A stretch of DNA of 64,000 nucleotides from Alphaproteobacteria bacterium (GCA_016124655.1 WGNI01000013.1:1-64000), one strand, 5' to 3'. Counted from the first letter of the stretch, positions 33,190 to 44,268 are shown. Numbers and translations are program-made. The notes: generated by a model not told the origin, from the sequence alone.

Positions 33190-34641
33190 TTATGCGCCGC
33201 CGACCGTCAGCCCTTTGATGTAGAGCGTCGGCTGTCCGACGCCGACGGGAACGCTCTGCCCGCCTTTGCCGCACGTGCCCACGCCGTCGTCGAGCTTGAG
33301 ATCGTTGCCGACCATCGTCACGCGCGTCAGGGCCGACGGGCCGTCGCCGATCAAGGTCGCGCCTTTGATCGGCGCCTGAACTTTTCCGTCCTCCACCAAA
33401 TACGCTTCCGTGCATTGGAAGACGAACTTGCCCGACGTGATGTCGACCTGGCCGCCGCCAAAGTTCACCGCGTACACCCCGCGCTTGAGCGAGCCGACGA
33501 TCTCGCCGGGATCGTGCGGCCCCGCGAGCATGAACGTATTGGTCATGCGCGGCATCGGCCGATGGGCGTAGGATTCGCGCCGGCCATTGCCGGTGGCGGC
33601 CACGCCGCTCAGCCGCGCATTCATCCGATCCTGCAAATATCCTTTTAAAACGCCATTTTCGATCAACACCGTGCGGCCCGTGGGCGTGCCCTCGTCGTCG
33701 AAAGTCAGCGAGCCGCGCCGCAGATCGAACGTGCCGTCATCGACGACCGTGACGCCTTCCGCGGCGACCCGCTCGCCGACCTTGCCGGCGAACGCCGACG
33801 TGCCCTTGCGGTTGAAGTCGCCCTCCAAGCCATGGCCGACCGCCTCATGCAGCAGCACGCCCGGCCATCCCGGTCCGAGCACGACATCCATTTCGCCCGC
33901 GGGCGCGGGGACCGAATCGAGATTGACCAGCGCGATGCGCAGCGCCTCGTCGGCCAGCGCCTTCCAGCGCTCGGGCGCGATGAACGCTTCGTACGGTTCA
34001 CGGCCGCCCGCGCCGGCCGATCCGCTTTCGCGCCGGCCGTCGCGTTCGACCGTTACAGAAACATTCACGCGCACCAGCGGCCGCACATCGTCATAGCGTT
34101 CGCCGTCAGGACGCAGGATCGCGATCGCGCGCCGCGAGCCGGCCAGCGAAGCCGAGACCTGCACCACGCGCGGATCGCTGGCGCGCACATAGGCGTCGAT
34201 CTCTTCCAGGAGCGCGGTTTTGTCCGTGAACGCCGGCGCCGCGATCGGGTCGATGTCGGCGTAAAGCCTACGATTGGTGCGCGCGGGCGCGGCGTCCAAG
34301 CTTGCCGCCGCCCCGCGCTTGACCGATCCCGCAGCGTCCGCGGCGCGCCGCAGCGCGTCCGTCTCCAAGACGCTGGCGTGGCCGTAGCCCGCGCGCTCGC
34401 CGCTCACCACGCGCAGGCCAAACCCCTGCGCCGCGTCATAGGACGCGCTCTTCAGCCGGCCATCGTCCCAGAGAAAGCTTTCCGAGCGGCTGTCCTCGAC
34501 GAACAGCTCGCCATCGTCCGCGCCGACGCACGCCTCGGCGAGGATCGTTTCCGCGGCGCTCCAATCGAGCTCCGCTGCGGGAATGGGGGACGCGGTTCCG
34601 TCTGCCACGCTGTGCTCCTCATGCAATGTCGGGTCAGACAT
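33190..34641 (-). CDS. tldD: Metalloprotease TldD
   Basis: Catalytic subunit of the TldD/TldE protease. The 483-residue protein has the zinc motif HEAVGHGLEGD (HEXXXH), preceded by PGWPGVLLHE, and the C-terminal GTCGKGGQSVPVGVGQP that is diagnostic for TldD. The start is ATG 34641 (MSDPTLHEEH); a GTG at 34665 is less likely. It is encoded apart from its partner pmbA (12840-14183), as in many bacteria. Upstream on the same strand lie two TPR genes, the nearer ending 31 bases before this start. Confidence 0.96.
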   Translation of the reverse strand: MSDPTLHEEHSVADGTASPIPAAELDWSAAETILAEACVGADDGELFVEDSRSESFLWDDGRLKSASYDAAQGFGLRVVSGERAGYGHASVLETDALRRAADAAGSVKRGAAASLDAAPARTNRRLYADIDPIAAPAFTDKTALLEEIDAYVRASDPRVVQVSASLAGSRRAIAILRPDGERYDDVRPLVRVNVSVTVERDGRRESGSAGAGGREPYEAFIAPERWKALADEALRIALVNLDSVPAPAGEMDVVLGPGWPGVLLHEAVGHGLEGDFNRKGTSAFAGKVGERVAAEGVTVVDDGTFDLRRGSLTFDDEGTPTGRTVLIENGVLKGYLQDRMNARLSGVAATGNGRRESYAHRPMPRMTNTFMLAGPHDPGEIVGSLKRGVYAVNFGGGQVDITSGKFVFQCTEAYLVEDGKVQAPIKGATLIGDGPSALTRVTMVGNDLKLDDGVGTCGKGGQSVPVGVGQPTLYIKGLTVGGA

Positions 34642-34672
34642 AGGGCGGTTGGCCCGCCAATGCACGTTTGGC

Positions 34673-35317
34673 TCAGCGCGGCGTCAGATCGATGGATTGC
34701 GAGGGATTGAGTTCGGCCTCGACTTCGCTGAGGCCGGTGGCCGCCGGCGGAAAATCCGGCGCGATCGCGAGTGCGGAGCGGAAATCCTCCCGCGCGCCGC
34801 GCAGATCGCCGAGCGCCCGCCGTGCCGCGCCGCGGTAATAATAGGCCTTGTGCGGCTCCGCGACGCCCAGCGTCAGGGACTGCGTCAGCGAACTGACGCT
34901 CTCCGCGTACCGCCCGGCATGCACCATCGCCGCCCCGCGATTGAACATGGCGATCGCATGGTCGGGCTCCTGCGCCAGGACCTGGTCATAAAAGCCGATC
35001 GCGCGATCGAACTCGCCGCGGCGCAAGTGCACCACGCCGCTATTGATCAGCGTGGCGATGCGGTCATTGAAGGTCAGCCGGCTCTCGCGCGCCTGCTGAC
35101 ACGCCTCCACCGCGGTGTCGGAAACGTCGCCCTGCGCCGCGGCCCGGCTGCAGATTTCTATGGCGGTGTTGTTTTCGAAGGTGCTGCGCGCGCCGCTCCA
35201 CGGCCGCGGCTGCTGCTGCGCGGACGCCGAACCGATCGCGCACAGCGCCGCCGCGGACGCGACGACAAGAACGGCGCGTGACGCGCGCCGGGGTTTCCTC
35301 GGCCGTTGTCGGCTCAT
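34673..35317 (-). CDS. TPR-repeat secreted/periplasmic protein (paralogue 1)
   Basis: A 214-residue protein with a basic N-terminus and a hydrophobic export segment ending in ASAQ (about residue 34). It has at least three TPR helices pairs: NDRIATLINSGVVHLRRGEF, HAIAMFNRGAAMVHAGRYAE and KAYYYRGAARRALGDLRGA. TPRs mediate protein contacts; no catalytic domain is present. It is a tandem paralogue of the gene at 35420-36106, with very similar repeats and spacing. Start chosen at ATG 35317 (MSRQRPRKPRR). Confidence 0.85.
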   Translation of the reverse strand: MSRQRPRKPRRASRAVLVVASAAALCAIGSASAQQQPRPWSGARSTFENNTAIEICSRAAAQGDVSDTAVEACQQARESRLTFNDRIATLINSGVVHLRRGEFDRAIGFYDQVLAQEPDHAIAMFNRGAAMVHAGRYAESVSSLTQSLTLGVAEPHKAYYYRGAARRALGDLRGAREDFRSALAIAPDFPPAATGLSEVEAELNPSQSIDLTPR

Positions 35318-35419
35318 TCCTGTGCGCCCCGAAAAGCGATGCACTCCCTTGAGGCGCCGCGTCCGGGAGCGCAATACGTCAATGACCGTCGATTGCCGAA
35401 TCCCCGCAGCAGCACGGCG

Positions 35420-36106
35420 CTATTGCGGCGCCGGCTCTTCCGCGGTTTCGCCGAGGCGTTGCGCGATCTGCTCCCGTCGGTTGCGCACGAACCGGGCAAG
35501 CTCGGCTTCCGCGGGGCCCCAGTCCGGCTGGATCGCAAGCGCGGACGTGTAATCTTCGTAAGCGCCGCGCAGATCGCCCAGCGCTTCGCGCGCGGCGGCG
35601 CGATTATAATACGCCTTGTGCGGCTCCCGCACGCCCAGCGACAGCGCTTCGGTGATCGCTGCGACCGCCAATCCTGGCTGTCTGTTCATGATCAGCGCCG
35701 CGCCGCGATTGACATGCGCCTCGCCATTGCCCGGCTCCAGCGCGATAACCGCGTCGAAATCCGCGACCGCCAGCGCGCCTTCGCTGCGCCGAAGGTGGAT
35801 TGCCCCGCGATTGAGCAGCGTGGCCACACGGTTCGTGCGGTTCAGCCGCTCCGCGTTGATCGCGCGGTCGCACGCCTGCACCGCCGCATCGTCGGAAACC
35901 CCGGTGACGGCCGCTTCGCTGCAGCGCTGCGCATTCGGCGCGCCCAGCGATGTGCGCGCGGTGGTCTCGCGGTTGCGGTCTTCGATGCCGCTGCGCTGCG
36001 CCAAAAGGGGACGGTCCGCCCAGGCCGGCGCAGCCGACCAGGCGCCGAACGCCAATGCCATGCAGGCCAAGGCGCGCATGCGCCCTGGAACGCCGGCTCG
36101 CGCCAT
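35420..36106 (-). CDS. TPR-repeat secreted/periplasmic protein (paralogue 2)
   Basis: A 228-residue TPR protein with a signal peptide (MRALACMALAFGAWSAAPAWA from the ATG at 36079, or 36106 if nine residues longer). Conserved positions shared with paralogue 1 include RVATLLNRGAIHLRR, VNRGAA and GVREPHKAYYNRAAAREALG. Each also has cysteines in the pre-TPR part (CSEAA, ACDRAI) that could form a disulfide in the periplasm. It is divergent from coxB, so the two share the 183-base region 36107-36289. Confidence 0.85.
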   Translation of the reverse strand: MARAGVPGRMRALACMALAFGAWSAAPAWADRPLLAQRSGIEDRNRETTARTSLGAPNAQRCSEAAVTGVSDDAAVQACDRAINAERLNRTNRVATLLNRGAIHLRRSEGALAVADFDAVIALEPGNGEAHVNRGAALIMNRQPGLAVAAITEALSLGVREPHKAYYNRAAAREALGDLRGAYEDYTSALAIQPDWGPAEAELARFVRNRREQIAQRLGETAEEPAPQ

Positions 36107-36289
36107 GGTAGTGCCCAGCGCAGCTGGATTCCGCCGCCGAGCCGTCCCGCTTCCGCGCGGGCGACGGGGCTTGGCCGCGCGGGCGTTTTGCCGCGCCGCG
36201 AGGCTATAGTCGTGGTCAGCGGAGCGGGTCATACCGATACCCTGTCGGCGCGGCGCGTCGACTGCAAGTTAAGTCTGGAGTCGATTGCG

Positions 36290-37186
36290 GTGACCGGAAT
36301 GGGGCGGTTCAGTTTCTTTTCCGCAAGCGCAGCCGCCGCTGCGTTTTTAAGCGCCGGCGGCGCGATGGCGGCGCCTGCCCCGATTGCGGGACGGCCTGTC
36401 GACGGCGCCATCGATCTGCAAGGCGCCGCAACCGAAGCTGCGCTGACGGTCCATCATTTCAACAATTTCATTCTGCCGATCATCATCGCGATCAGCGTGC
36501 TTGTGCTCGGGCTGCTGATCTGGGTGATTGTGCGCTTCAATCGCCGCGCCCATCCCACGCCGAAGACGTTCACGCACAACGTATTCGTGGAGATCGTGTG
36601 GACCGTCGCGCCGGTGCTGATCCTGGTCGCGATCGCCGCGCAATCCTTCCCCATGCTGTATCAGCAGGAGCGTACGCCGCCCACGGAGATCACGATCAAG
36701 GCGATCGGCAATTCCTGGTTCTGGCAGTACGAATATCCCGACTACAACGTGCTCGTGGCCTCGAACATGCTGCCCGAGGACGATCCGCAGATTTCCGAAG
36801 AGCGTCCGTACCGCCTCGCCGTCGACCAGCCGATCTATGTGCCGGTGAACACAAATGTGCGCATCGAAGTGACCTCCAACGACGTGATCCATTCCTGGAC
36901 CGTGCCGTCCTTCGGCGTGAAGCAGGACGCGATTCCGGGACGGCTGAACCAAGGCTGGTTCAACGTCATGCAAGAGGGCACGTATTTCGGGCAGTGCTCG
37001 GAATTGTGCGGCGTGAACCACGCCTTCATGCCGATTGAAGTGCGCGCGGTCTCGCGCGCCGAATTCGACCGCTGGATCGTGTCGCAGGGCGGCTCCTTGG
37101 CTCAGGCCGAAGAGCCCGCCCCGGCGCCCGCTCCCGCCGAAACGCCTGCGCCGGCCGCTGCCCCCGCCGCCGCGCCCGCCCGTTGA
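36290..37186 (+). CDS. coxB: Cytochrome c oxidase subunit II
   Basis: Receives electrons from cytochrome c at the CuA centre of the aa3-type oxidase. The CuA motif CSELCGVNHAFMPI is near residues 239-252, and the aromatic stretch is NSWFWQYEYPD. There is a signal peptide (to about AMAA) and two membrane helices (about 59-80 and 103-121). The tail is Ala/Pro-rich. I choose GTG 36290, nine bases after GGAG; the ATG at 36299 is 18 bases away and so less likely. First gene of the oxidase operon. Confidence 0.95.
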   Translation: MTGMGRFSFFSASAAAAAFLSAGGAMAAPAPIAGRPVDGAIDLQGAATEAALTVHHFNNFILPIIIAISVLVLGLLIWVIVRFNRRAHPTPKTFTHNVFVEIVWTVAPVLILVAIAAQSFPMLYQQERTPPTEITIKAIGNSWFWQYEYPDYNVLVASNMLPEDDPQISEERPYRLAVDQPIYVPVNTNVRIEVTSNDVIHSWTVPSFGVKQDAIPGRLNQGWFNVMQEGTYFGQCSELCGVNHAFMPIEVRAVSRAEFDRWIVSQGGSLAQAEEPAPAPAPAETPAPAAAPAAAPAR

Positions 37187-37193
37187 TGTTTGA

Positions 37194-38876
<1,683 letters not shown>

Positions 38877-38877
38877 G

Positions 38878-39855
38878 ATGAGCATCACGGATACGGCGAC
38901 CGCCGCGCCCGCGCGCGCGCGCCCCTCCACCGCGGCGGATTATCTCGCGCTTTTAAAGCCGCGGGTGATGAGCCTGGTCATTTTCACCGCGTGCGCCGGC
39001 TATGCCGCAGCGCCGAGCGATCTCGGTCCCGTGCTGGGCTTCGCCGCGATCCTTTCGATCGCGGTCGGCGCCGGCGCCGCCGGCGCGCTCAATATGTGGT
39101 TCGACGCCGACATCGACGCGAAAATGCGGCGCACGCGCGTGCGTCCCGTGCCGTCCGGCCGCGTGCGCGCGGAAGAGGCGCTGGGCTTTGGCGTCGCCAT
39201 GGCGATTCTGTCGGTGCTGCTGATGGCGCTGGCGGCCGGCGCGCTGCCCGCAGCGCTCCTGGCCTTCACGATCGTCTTTTACGCCGTGATCTACACGATG
39301 TGGCTGAAGCGCTCGACGCCACACAACATCGTCATCGGCGGCCTGGCCGGCGCGCTGCCGCCGACCATCGCCTGGGCGGCCGCCACGGGAACGGTGTCCG
39401 CCGATCCGTTGCTGCTCACGGCCATCATCTTCATGTGGACGCCGCCGCACTTCTGGGCGCTCGCGCTCTATCAGCGCGGGGATTACGCCGCCGCCGGCGT
39501 GCCCATGCTGCCGGTGACGCACGGCGCCAAGGCCACGCGCACCCAGATCCTGGCCTACTCGCTGGCGCTCGCCCCGCTGGGCTTGGCGCCGGCGCTGACA
39601 GGTTTAGGCGGATGGGTCTACGCCGCGGTCGCCGCGTTCGGCGGGCTGATGTTTGTCGTGCTGGCGCTGCGCGTGGCGCGCTCGCGCGCCGGCGATGAAG
39701 AGCACGCCGGCGATCCCGATCTCTACGCCGTGCGCCGCGGCGCCCGCGCCGCACGCGACCTGTTCGCCTTCTCCATCCTCTATCTCTTCATCCTGTTCGG
39801 CGCTCTGTTGGCGGAGCACGCCGCCGGCGCCTATGTCCCGCTGACCCTGTTCTGA
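38878..39855 (+). CDS. ctaB: Protoheme IX farnesyltransferase (heme O synthase)
   Basis: Adds the farnesyl tail to heme b, giving heme O on the route to heme A for the oxidase. The 325-residue UbiA-superfamily protein has [19 protein letters not shown] as the first Asp-rich motif and the [15 protein letters not shown] block. About eight membrane helices are visible. It begins one base after the coxA stop and ends in TGATG, overlapping the next start. Confidence 0.97.
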   Translation: MSITDTATAAPARARPSTAADYLALLKPRVMSLVIFTACAGYAAAPSDLGPVLGFAAILSIAVGAGAAGALNMWFDADIDAKMRRTRVRPVPSGRVRAEEALGFGVAMAILSVLLMALAAGALPAALLAFTIVFYAVIYTMWLKRSTPHNIVIGGLAGALPPTIAWAAATGTVSADPLLLTAIIFMWTPPHFWALALYQRGDYAAAGVPMLPVTHGAKATRTQILAYSLALAPLGLAPALTGLGGWVYAAVAAFGGLMFVVLALRVARSRAGDEEHAGDPDLYAVRRGARAARDLFAFSILYLFILFGALLAEHAAGAYVPLTLF

Positions 39856-40004
39856 TGGACACCAAGACCCTCACCGATGAAGAGCAGTCGGCGCGCAAGC
39901 GCCGCAGCGTCGCCATCGCCCTGGCGCTGGCCGGCTTTGTCGGCCTGGTCTTCCTCGTCACCATCGCGCGTCTTGGCGCATCCGTGTTGGAGCGGCCGCT
40001 GTGA
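39855..40004 (+). CDS. CoxF-like small membrane protein of the oxidase operon
   Basis: A 49-residue protein: a charged N-terminus ([19 protein letters not shown]), one membrane helix (about residues 19-39) and a short C-terminal tail. Its position between ctaB and ctaG and its size match the CoxF-type small proteins of alphaproteobacterial oxidase operons, which are linked to assembly. The ATG overlaps the ctaB stop (TGATG) and its own stop overlaps the ctaG GTG (GTGA), so all three are translationally coupled. Confidence 0.82.
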   Translation: MDTKTLTDEEQSARKRRSVAIALALAGFVGLVFLVTIARLGASVLERPL

Positions 40005-40555
40005 AGCTGGGCGCGGGCTGGATCGTCGCCGGCTGCGCAGGGATCGTCGCCGCCATGCTCGGCGCAGCGTTCCAGGCGCCGGCGCTGTACAACGCGTTCT
40101 GCCAGATCACCGGCTATGGCGGCGAGACCCGCATCGCCGAAGCCGCCGCCGATCGCGTGCTCGACCGCACCATCGAAGTTCGGTTTGACGCCAATGTCGC
40201 CCCCGGCCTGCCGCTGCGGTTCGAGCCGGTCGATCATCTGCGCTCGTTGCGGCTCGGCGAAACCGGCATCGCGTTCTACCGCATCACCAACACGTCGGAC
40301 CGTCCCGTCCGCGCGGTGGCGACCTACAACGTAGCCCCCCACAAGGTCGGCCCGTTCTTCCGCAAGCTGCAATGCTTCTGCTTTCAGGACACGGTCTATC
40401 AGCCGGGCGAGACGGTGGAGGCCGCGGTCGTCTTCTTTGTCGATCCCGATCTCGCCGACGACCGCGACACCGAGGAAGTCCAGCAGGTCACGCTGTCTTA
40501 TACCTATTTCGCCAGCGTCGATCAGGCGGCCGCGGCGCTTGCGCCTGCATCCTGA
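40001..40555 (+). CDS. ctaG: Cytochrome c oxidase assembly protein CtaG/Cox11
   Basis: Delivers copper to the CuB site of subunit I. The 184-residue protein has one N-terminal membrane anchor and a periplasmic domain with the copper-binding CFCF (in KLQCFCFQDT), and VAPHKVGPFF. The start is GTG at 40001, overlapping the preceding stop by four bases. Confidence 0.96.
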   Translation: MKLGAGWIVAGCAGIVAAMLGAAFQAPALYNAFCQITGYGGETRIAEAAADRVLDRTIEVRFDANVAPGLPLRFEPVDHLRSLRLGETGIAFYRITNTSDRPVRAVATYNVAPHKVGPFFRKLQCFCFQDTVYQPGETVEAAVVFFVDPDLADDRDTEEVQQVTLSYTYFASVDQAAAALAPAS

Positions 40556-40654
40556 GACGACCCGTCGCTTGGCGGGCGCGGGGGCGGTGGGATAGAGGTC
40601 TGCGCAATTGGTTGTGAGTCCGCCCGCGGGCGGACGCGAAGGGGCGGAAAACGC

Positions 40655-41596
40655 ATGGCTCACGGCGCCGAGGTCAAACACGACTACCACCTGGTGAACC
40701 CCAGCCCCTGGCCGTTCGTGGGCTCGTTCTTCGTGTTCGTGCTGGCGCTCGGCGGCGTGGCGGCCATGCGCGGCGTGGTGCCGGCGCCGGACGAGGGCGC
40801 AGCCGGCTTCGGCGCGCTGGTCACGCGCACCTTCCTCGATCATGGCAGCCTGCCGCTGCTCTTCATCGGCGCCGCGGGCGTGCTCTTCACGATGTTCGCC
40901 TGGTGGTCTGATGTGATCCGCGAAAGCCGCGCGGGCGACCACACGCCGGTCGTCGATATCGGCCTGCGTTACGGCATGATCCTCTTCATCGCCTCGGAAG
41001 TGATGTTCTTCGTCGCCTGGTTCTGGATGTATTTCGAACTGGCGATTTTCCACGGCGTGCGCGCGGATTGGTACGTGCCGACCTGGGACGCCGCGACCGC
41101 CGCGGCCTGGGGCAGCTGGCCGCCGCCGCATGTTGAAACCTTCGATCCGTTTCACTTGCCGTTGATGAACACGCTGATCCTGCTTCTGTCCGGCACGACC
41201 GTGACTTGGGCGCACCACGCGCTGCAGAAGGGCGATCGCGACGGCGCCAAGCTTGGCCTGTTGCTCACCGTGCTGCTCGGCTGCTTGTTCACCTATGTCC
41301 AGTTCGGCATCGAATATCCGGAAGCCGGATTCCGCTTTGGCAACACCGGTGAAACCACGACCGCCAACATCTATGGCGCGTCTTTCTTCATGGCGACCGG
41401 CTTCCACGGCGCGCACGTGATCATCGGCACGATCTTTCTTGCGGTCTGCCTGATCCGTCTGTTGGCGGGCCATTTCACGCCGACCAAGCATTTCGGCCTC
41501 GAGGCCGCGGCCTGGTACTGGCACTTCGTCGACGTGGTGTGGCTGTTCCTGTTCGCGTTCGTCTACGTCACGCCGTACCTGGTGCTGCAGAGCTGA
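40655..41596 (+). CDS. coxC: Cytochrome c oxidase subunit III
   Basis: A 313-residue, seven-helix subunit that stabilises the aa3 oxidase and its proton uptake. Typical blocks are [31 protein letters not shown] and [14 protein letters not shown] loop between helices 3 and 4 (about 130-160) is Trp/Pro-rich. About 100 bases separate it from ctaG, long enough for an internal promoter, but none is clear. Confidence 0.97.
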   Translation: MAHGAEVKHDYHLVNPSPWPFVGSFFVFVLALGGVAAMRGVVPAPDEGAAGFGALVTRTFLDHGSLPLLFIGAAGVLFTMFAWWSDVIRESRAGDHTPVVDIGLRYGMILFIASEVMFFVAWFWMYFELAIFHGVRADWYVPTWDAATAAAWGSWPPPHVETFDPFHLPLMNTLILLLSGTTVTWAHHALQKGDRDGAKLGLLLTVLLGCLFTYVQFGIEYPEAGFRFGNTGETTTANIYGASFFMATGFHGAHVIIGTIFLAVCLIRLLAGHFTPTKHFGLEAAAWYWHFVDVVWLFLFAFVYVTPYLVLQS

Positions 41597-41597
41597 C

Positions 41598-41966
41598 GTG
41601 ACTGCGCAAGCCTCCGCCGTTCTCGCAGGCTTGCGCGGCCGCTGTCCGAACTGCGGCGAGGGACGCATCTATGCCAGCTATCTGAAATTGGCGCCGCGGT
41701 GCCCTGCATGCGGCGCTGATTTTTCCGTCGCCGACGCCGGCGACGGCCCGGCCTTCTTCGTGATGTTCGTCGTCGGCTTCATCGTTGTGCCGTTCGCCTT
41801 CATCCTGATCTTCGGCATGCGCGCGCCGCAATGGCTGATGCTGGCGCTCACCGCCGCTCTAACCATCGGATTGTCCTTGTGGCTGCTGCCCATCGCCAAG
41901 GCGCTGTTGTTTGCGCTGCAATGGAAGCACAAGGCCTCCGAGGCGCGCATCGACGACGTGGCGTGA
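41598..41966 (+). CDS. DUF983 protein (zinc-ribbon, membrane)
   Basis: A 122-residue protein with an N-terminal CPNC...CPAC zinc-ribbon (about residues 16-39) and two membrane helices (about 52-75 and 78-97). DUF983 genes are regularly found with cox genes in alphaproteobacteria, suggesting a role in oxidase assembly or a linked membrane process. GTG start at 41598, one base after the coxC stop. Its stop overlaps the surf1 GTG. Confidence 0.93.
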   Translation: MTAQASAVLAGLRGRCPNCGEGRIYASYLKLAPRCPACGADFSVADAGDGPAFFVMFVVGFIVVPFAFILIFGMRAPQWLMLALTAALTIGLSLWLLPIAKALLFALQWKHKASEARIDDVA

Positions 41967-42652
41967 CGCGCATGCTCCGCTTCAAGCCCCTGCCGATCAT
42001 GACGATCGTGGTGATTGCGGCCTTCGCGGTGCTGGTGACGCTCGGCGATTGGCAACGCCGCCGCTATGAGGAAAAGCGCGACGCGATCGCCGCGCCCAAT
42101 CCGGAAATTACCATCGCCGACTACACGCCCGTCGAAGAGGGCGTGCAGTTCGTCTACGGCATTTTGAACGGCTCGCCCGGCTGGCGCGTGTTCGCGCCGG
42201 TGCGCGAGGGCGACGAGCTTGTGTTTGTCGACGCCGAATTCGTGCCCGGCGTGGCCCCGCCCGCGCTGGATGAAGTGCGCTTTCCCGCCAGCCTCACGCA
42301 TGGCGCGCCGATCGCGGGCCGCTCCGTGCGGCCGGGTCCGATCTCGCCTTTCGCCTCGCCGCCATCCCCCGCCGATCGCACCTGGTACGCGGTCGATCTC
42401 TCCGCCATGGCGATGGCGTCCGGTTTTGAGCAGGCGGCGGCATTCTATGTGGCGACCGACTATGTCGGCGAGGATGGCCGGGCGCTGCCCAATCCGTTCG
42501 GGCAGGGCGGTAACGACCCGCTGCCCCCGGAGCGCCATATGGGCTACGCCATCACCTGGTGGAGCCTCGCCGCGATCCTGATCGCGGTCTATTTCGCCTA
42601 CCACATCACCACCGGCCGGCTGCGCTTTGGCGTTGCGCGCGAAGGCGAGTAA
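41963..42652 (+). CDS. SURF1-family oxidase assembly protein
   Basis: SURF1 helps insert heme A into subunit I. The 229-residue protein has the expected N- and C-terminal membrane helices flanking a periplasmic domain. Family blocks are LGDWQRRRYEEKR near the N-terminus, then GWRVFAPV, RTWYAVDL and HMGYAITWWSLA. GTG 41963 overlaps the DUF983 stop; ATG 41972 is the alternative start. Confidence 0.94.
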   Translation: MTRMLRFKPLPIMTIVVIAAFAVLVTLGDWQRRRYEEKRDAIAAPNPEITIADYTPVEEGVQFVYGILNGSPGWRVFAPVREGDELVFVDAEFVPGVAPPALDEVRFPASLTHGAPIAGRSVRPGPISPFASPPSPADRTWYAVDLSAMAMASGFEQAAAFYVATDYVGEDGRALPNPFGQGGNDPLPPERHMGYAITWWSLAAILIAVYFAYHITTGRLRFGVAREGE

Positions 42653-42664
42653 GACCGCGCGGCA

Positions 42665-44116
42665 ATGCGATACATCTCCACGCGCGGCCAGGCGCCGGCG
42701 GTTTCCTTCTTCGATGCGGTGCTCGCAGGCTTAGCGCCCGATGGCGGCCTCTATGTGCCGGAGAGCTGGCCATCGTTGACGGATCATGTCGTGGGAATTC
42801 AAGGCGCGCCGGCTTCGGATCGGGGCGGCTATGTCGCCAATTGCGGCCACGACTTCACCGCGGGCGCGGCCCTCGCGGCGTTATCCGGAGGCGCATTCAA
42901 CGCGTCGTCCGGCTTCGAGTTCGCCCGCAATGCGTATGCCCATTCCGGCGCCTGGCCCAAAGCGACGACGCCGCTCGTGCAGATCGATGTCGGCCGCTGG
43001 CTGCTGGAGCTGTTTCACGGACCGAGCCTGTCGTTCAAAGACGTGGCGATGCAGCTCATCGGGCCGCTCTACGATCACATCCTGAGCGAACGCAACGAAC
43101 GCCTGACCGTCATATGCGCGACCTCGGGCGATACCGGCGGCGCCGCAGTTGAAGCATTGAAAGGCCGCGATCACATTGATCTCTTCGTGCTTCTGCCCAA
43201 GGGCCGCGTCTCGGATGTGCAGCGCCGCTTCATGACCACGTCCGGCGCGCCCAATGTGCAGTCCATCGAGATCGACGGCGATTTCGACGCCTGCCAGGCG
43301 ATCGTGAAATCATCGTTCGCCGATCGCGATTTCGCGTCGCGCGCGCGGCTGTCCGGCGTCAATTCGATCAATTGGGCGCGCATTCTTGCGCAATCGGTTT
43401 ACTATCACACCGCCGCGCACGCGCTCTGCGCTCACGGTCCGGTTCATTTTTCCGTGCCGACAGGCAATTTTGGCGACGCTTTTTCCGGCTATGTCGCGAA
43501 GCAAATGGGCGCGCCGGTCGGCCAGATCATGCTGGCGACGAACGCAAACGACATCCTTGCGCGCGCGATCGCCACGGGGCGCTACCAACGCCAGCAAGCA
43601 TCGATTCCCACGATTTCTCCTGCGATGGACATACAGGTGGCGTCGAATTTCGAGCGCATTCTGTTTGAAGCCCTGGATCGCGACGGCGAACATGTCGCGC
43701 GGCTCTATCGGCAATTCGCGCAAAGCGGCGGATTCGATATTCCCGCGCCCGCGCTGCGTTTTTTGCGCGACCATTTCGAAGGCCGCTCAGTCGATGATGA
43801 GGAAACGCGCGCCACGATGCATGCGGTTCACCGGGAGTCGGGCCATCTGCTATGTCCCCACACCGCCGTCGCCGAAGCCGCCGCCGGCAGAGATATCGAA
43901 GACGACCGTCATCGCCTCGGTTTACCTCTGGTCCACCTCGCCACCGCCCATCCCGCCAAGTTTCCCGACACGGTGGAGCAGGCCACCGGCGTGCGCCCCG
44001 CGCTGCCGGCCAAGTGCGCGGATTTGTTTGCAAAGCCGGAAACCATGAGCGCGCTGCCGAACGATCTCGCCGCCGTGCAGGACTTCATCCGCGATCGGAG
44101 CCGCGCATGGTCGTAG
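42665..44116 (+). CDS. thrC: Threonine synthase
   Basis: Converts O-phosphohomoserine to threonine with PLP. The 483 residues have the typical N-terminus MRYISTRG. The PLP lysine is in GPSLSFKDVAMQ. The phosphate-binding loop is ATSGDTGGAA, and the C-terminal block is FSVPTGNFGDAFSGY. It follows surf1 by 12 bases. This linkage of thrC and an M16 peptidase to cox genes is common in Caulobacterales relatives. Confidence 0.97.
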   Translation: MRYISTRGQAPAVSFFDAVLAGLAPDGGLYVPESWPSLTDHVVGIQGAPASDRGGYVANCGHDFTAGAALAALSGGAFNASSGFEFARNAYAHSGAWPKATTPLVQIDVGRWLLELFHGPSLSFKDVAMQLIGPLYDHILSERNERLTVICATSGDTGGAAVEALKGRDHIDLFVLLPKGRVSDVQRRFMTTSGAPNVQSIEIDGDFDACQAIVKSSFADRDFASRARLSGVNSINWARILAQSVYYHTAAHALCAHGPVHFSVPTGNFGDAFSGYVAKQMGAPVGQIMLATNANDILARAIATGRYQRQQASIPTISPAMDIQVASNFERILFEALDRDGEHVARLYRQFAQSGGFDIPAPALRFLRDHFEGRSVDDEETRATMHAVHRESGHLLCPHTAVAEAAAGRDIEDDRHRLGLPLVHLATAHPAKFPDTVEQATGVRPALPAKCADLFAKPETMSALPNDLAAVQDFIRDRSRAWS

Positions 44117-44130
44117 AGCGCAAGCCTATT

Positions 44131-44268
44131 CCTTCTCCGCTTGTGGGAGAAGGTGGATTGCGCCGAAGGCGCAAGACGGATGAGGGGTGCAGGCATTTCC
44201 CTGCAACGGCGGGCTCGATCACTCCTCATCCGGCGCTTCGCGCCACCTTCTCCCACAAGGGGAGAAGG
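44131..44268 (+). repeat. Inverted pair of family A hairpin elements
   Basis: Two copies of the same element face each other between thrC and the M16 peptidase. The left copy has CCTTCTCC/GGAGAAGG (44131-44153), then TTGCGCC-GAA-GGCGCAA (44158-44174), then GATGAGG. The right copy runs in reverse: CCTCATC, GGCGC-TTC-GCGCC (44232-44244), CCTTCTCCC/GGGAGAAGG (44246-44268). Together they could also fold as one long stem. They lie in the middle of a same-direction gene string. Confidence 0.85.

Noticed and set aside
39788-41668. A 626-codon minus-strand frame across ctaG and coxC
   Set aside because: Antisense shadow of the oxidase operon; codon bias belongs to the plus strand.
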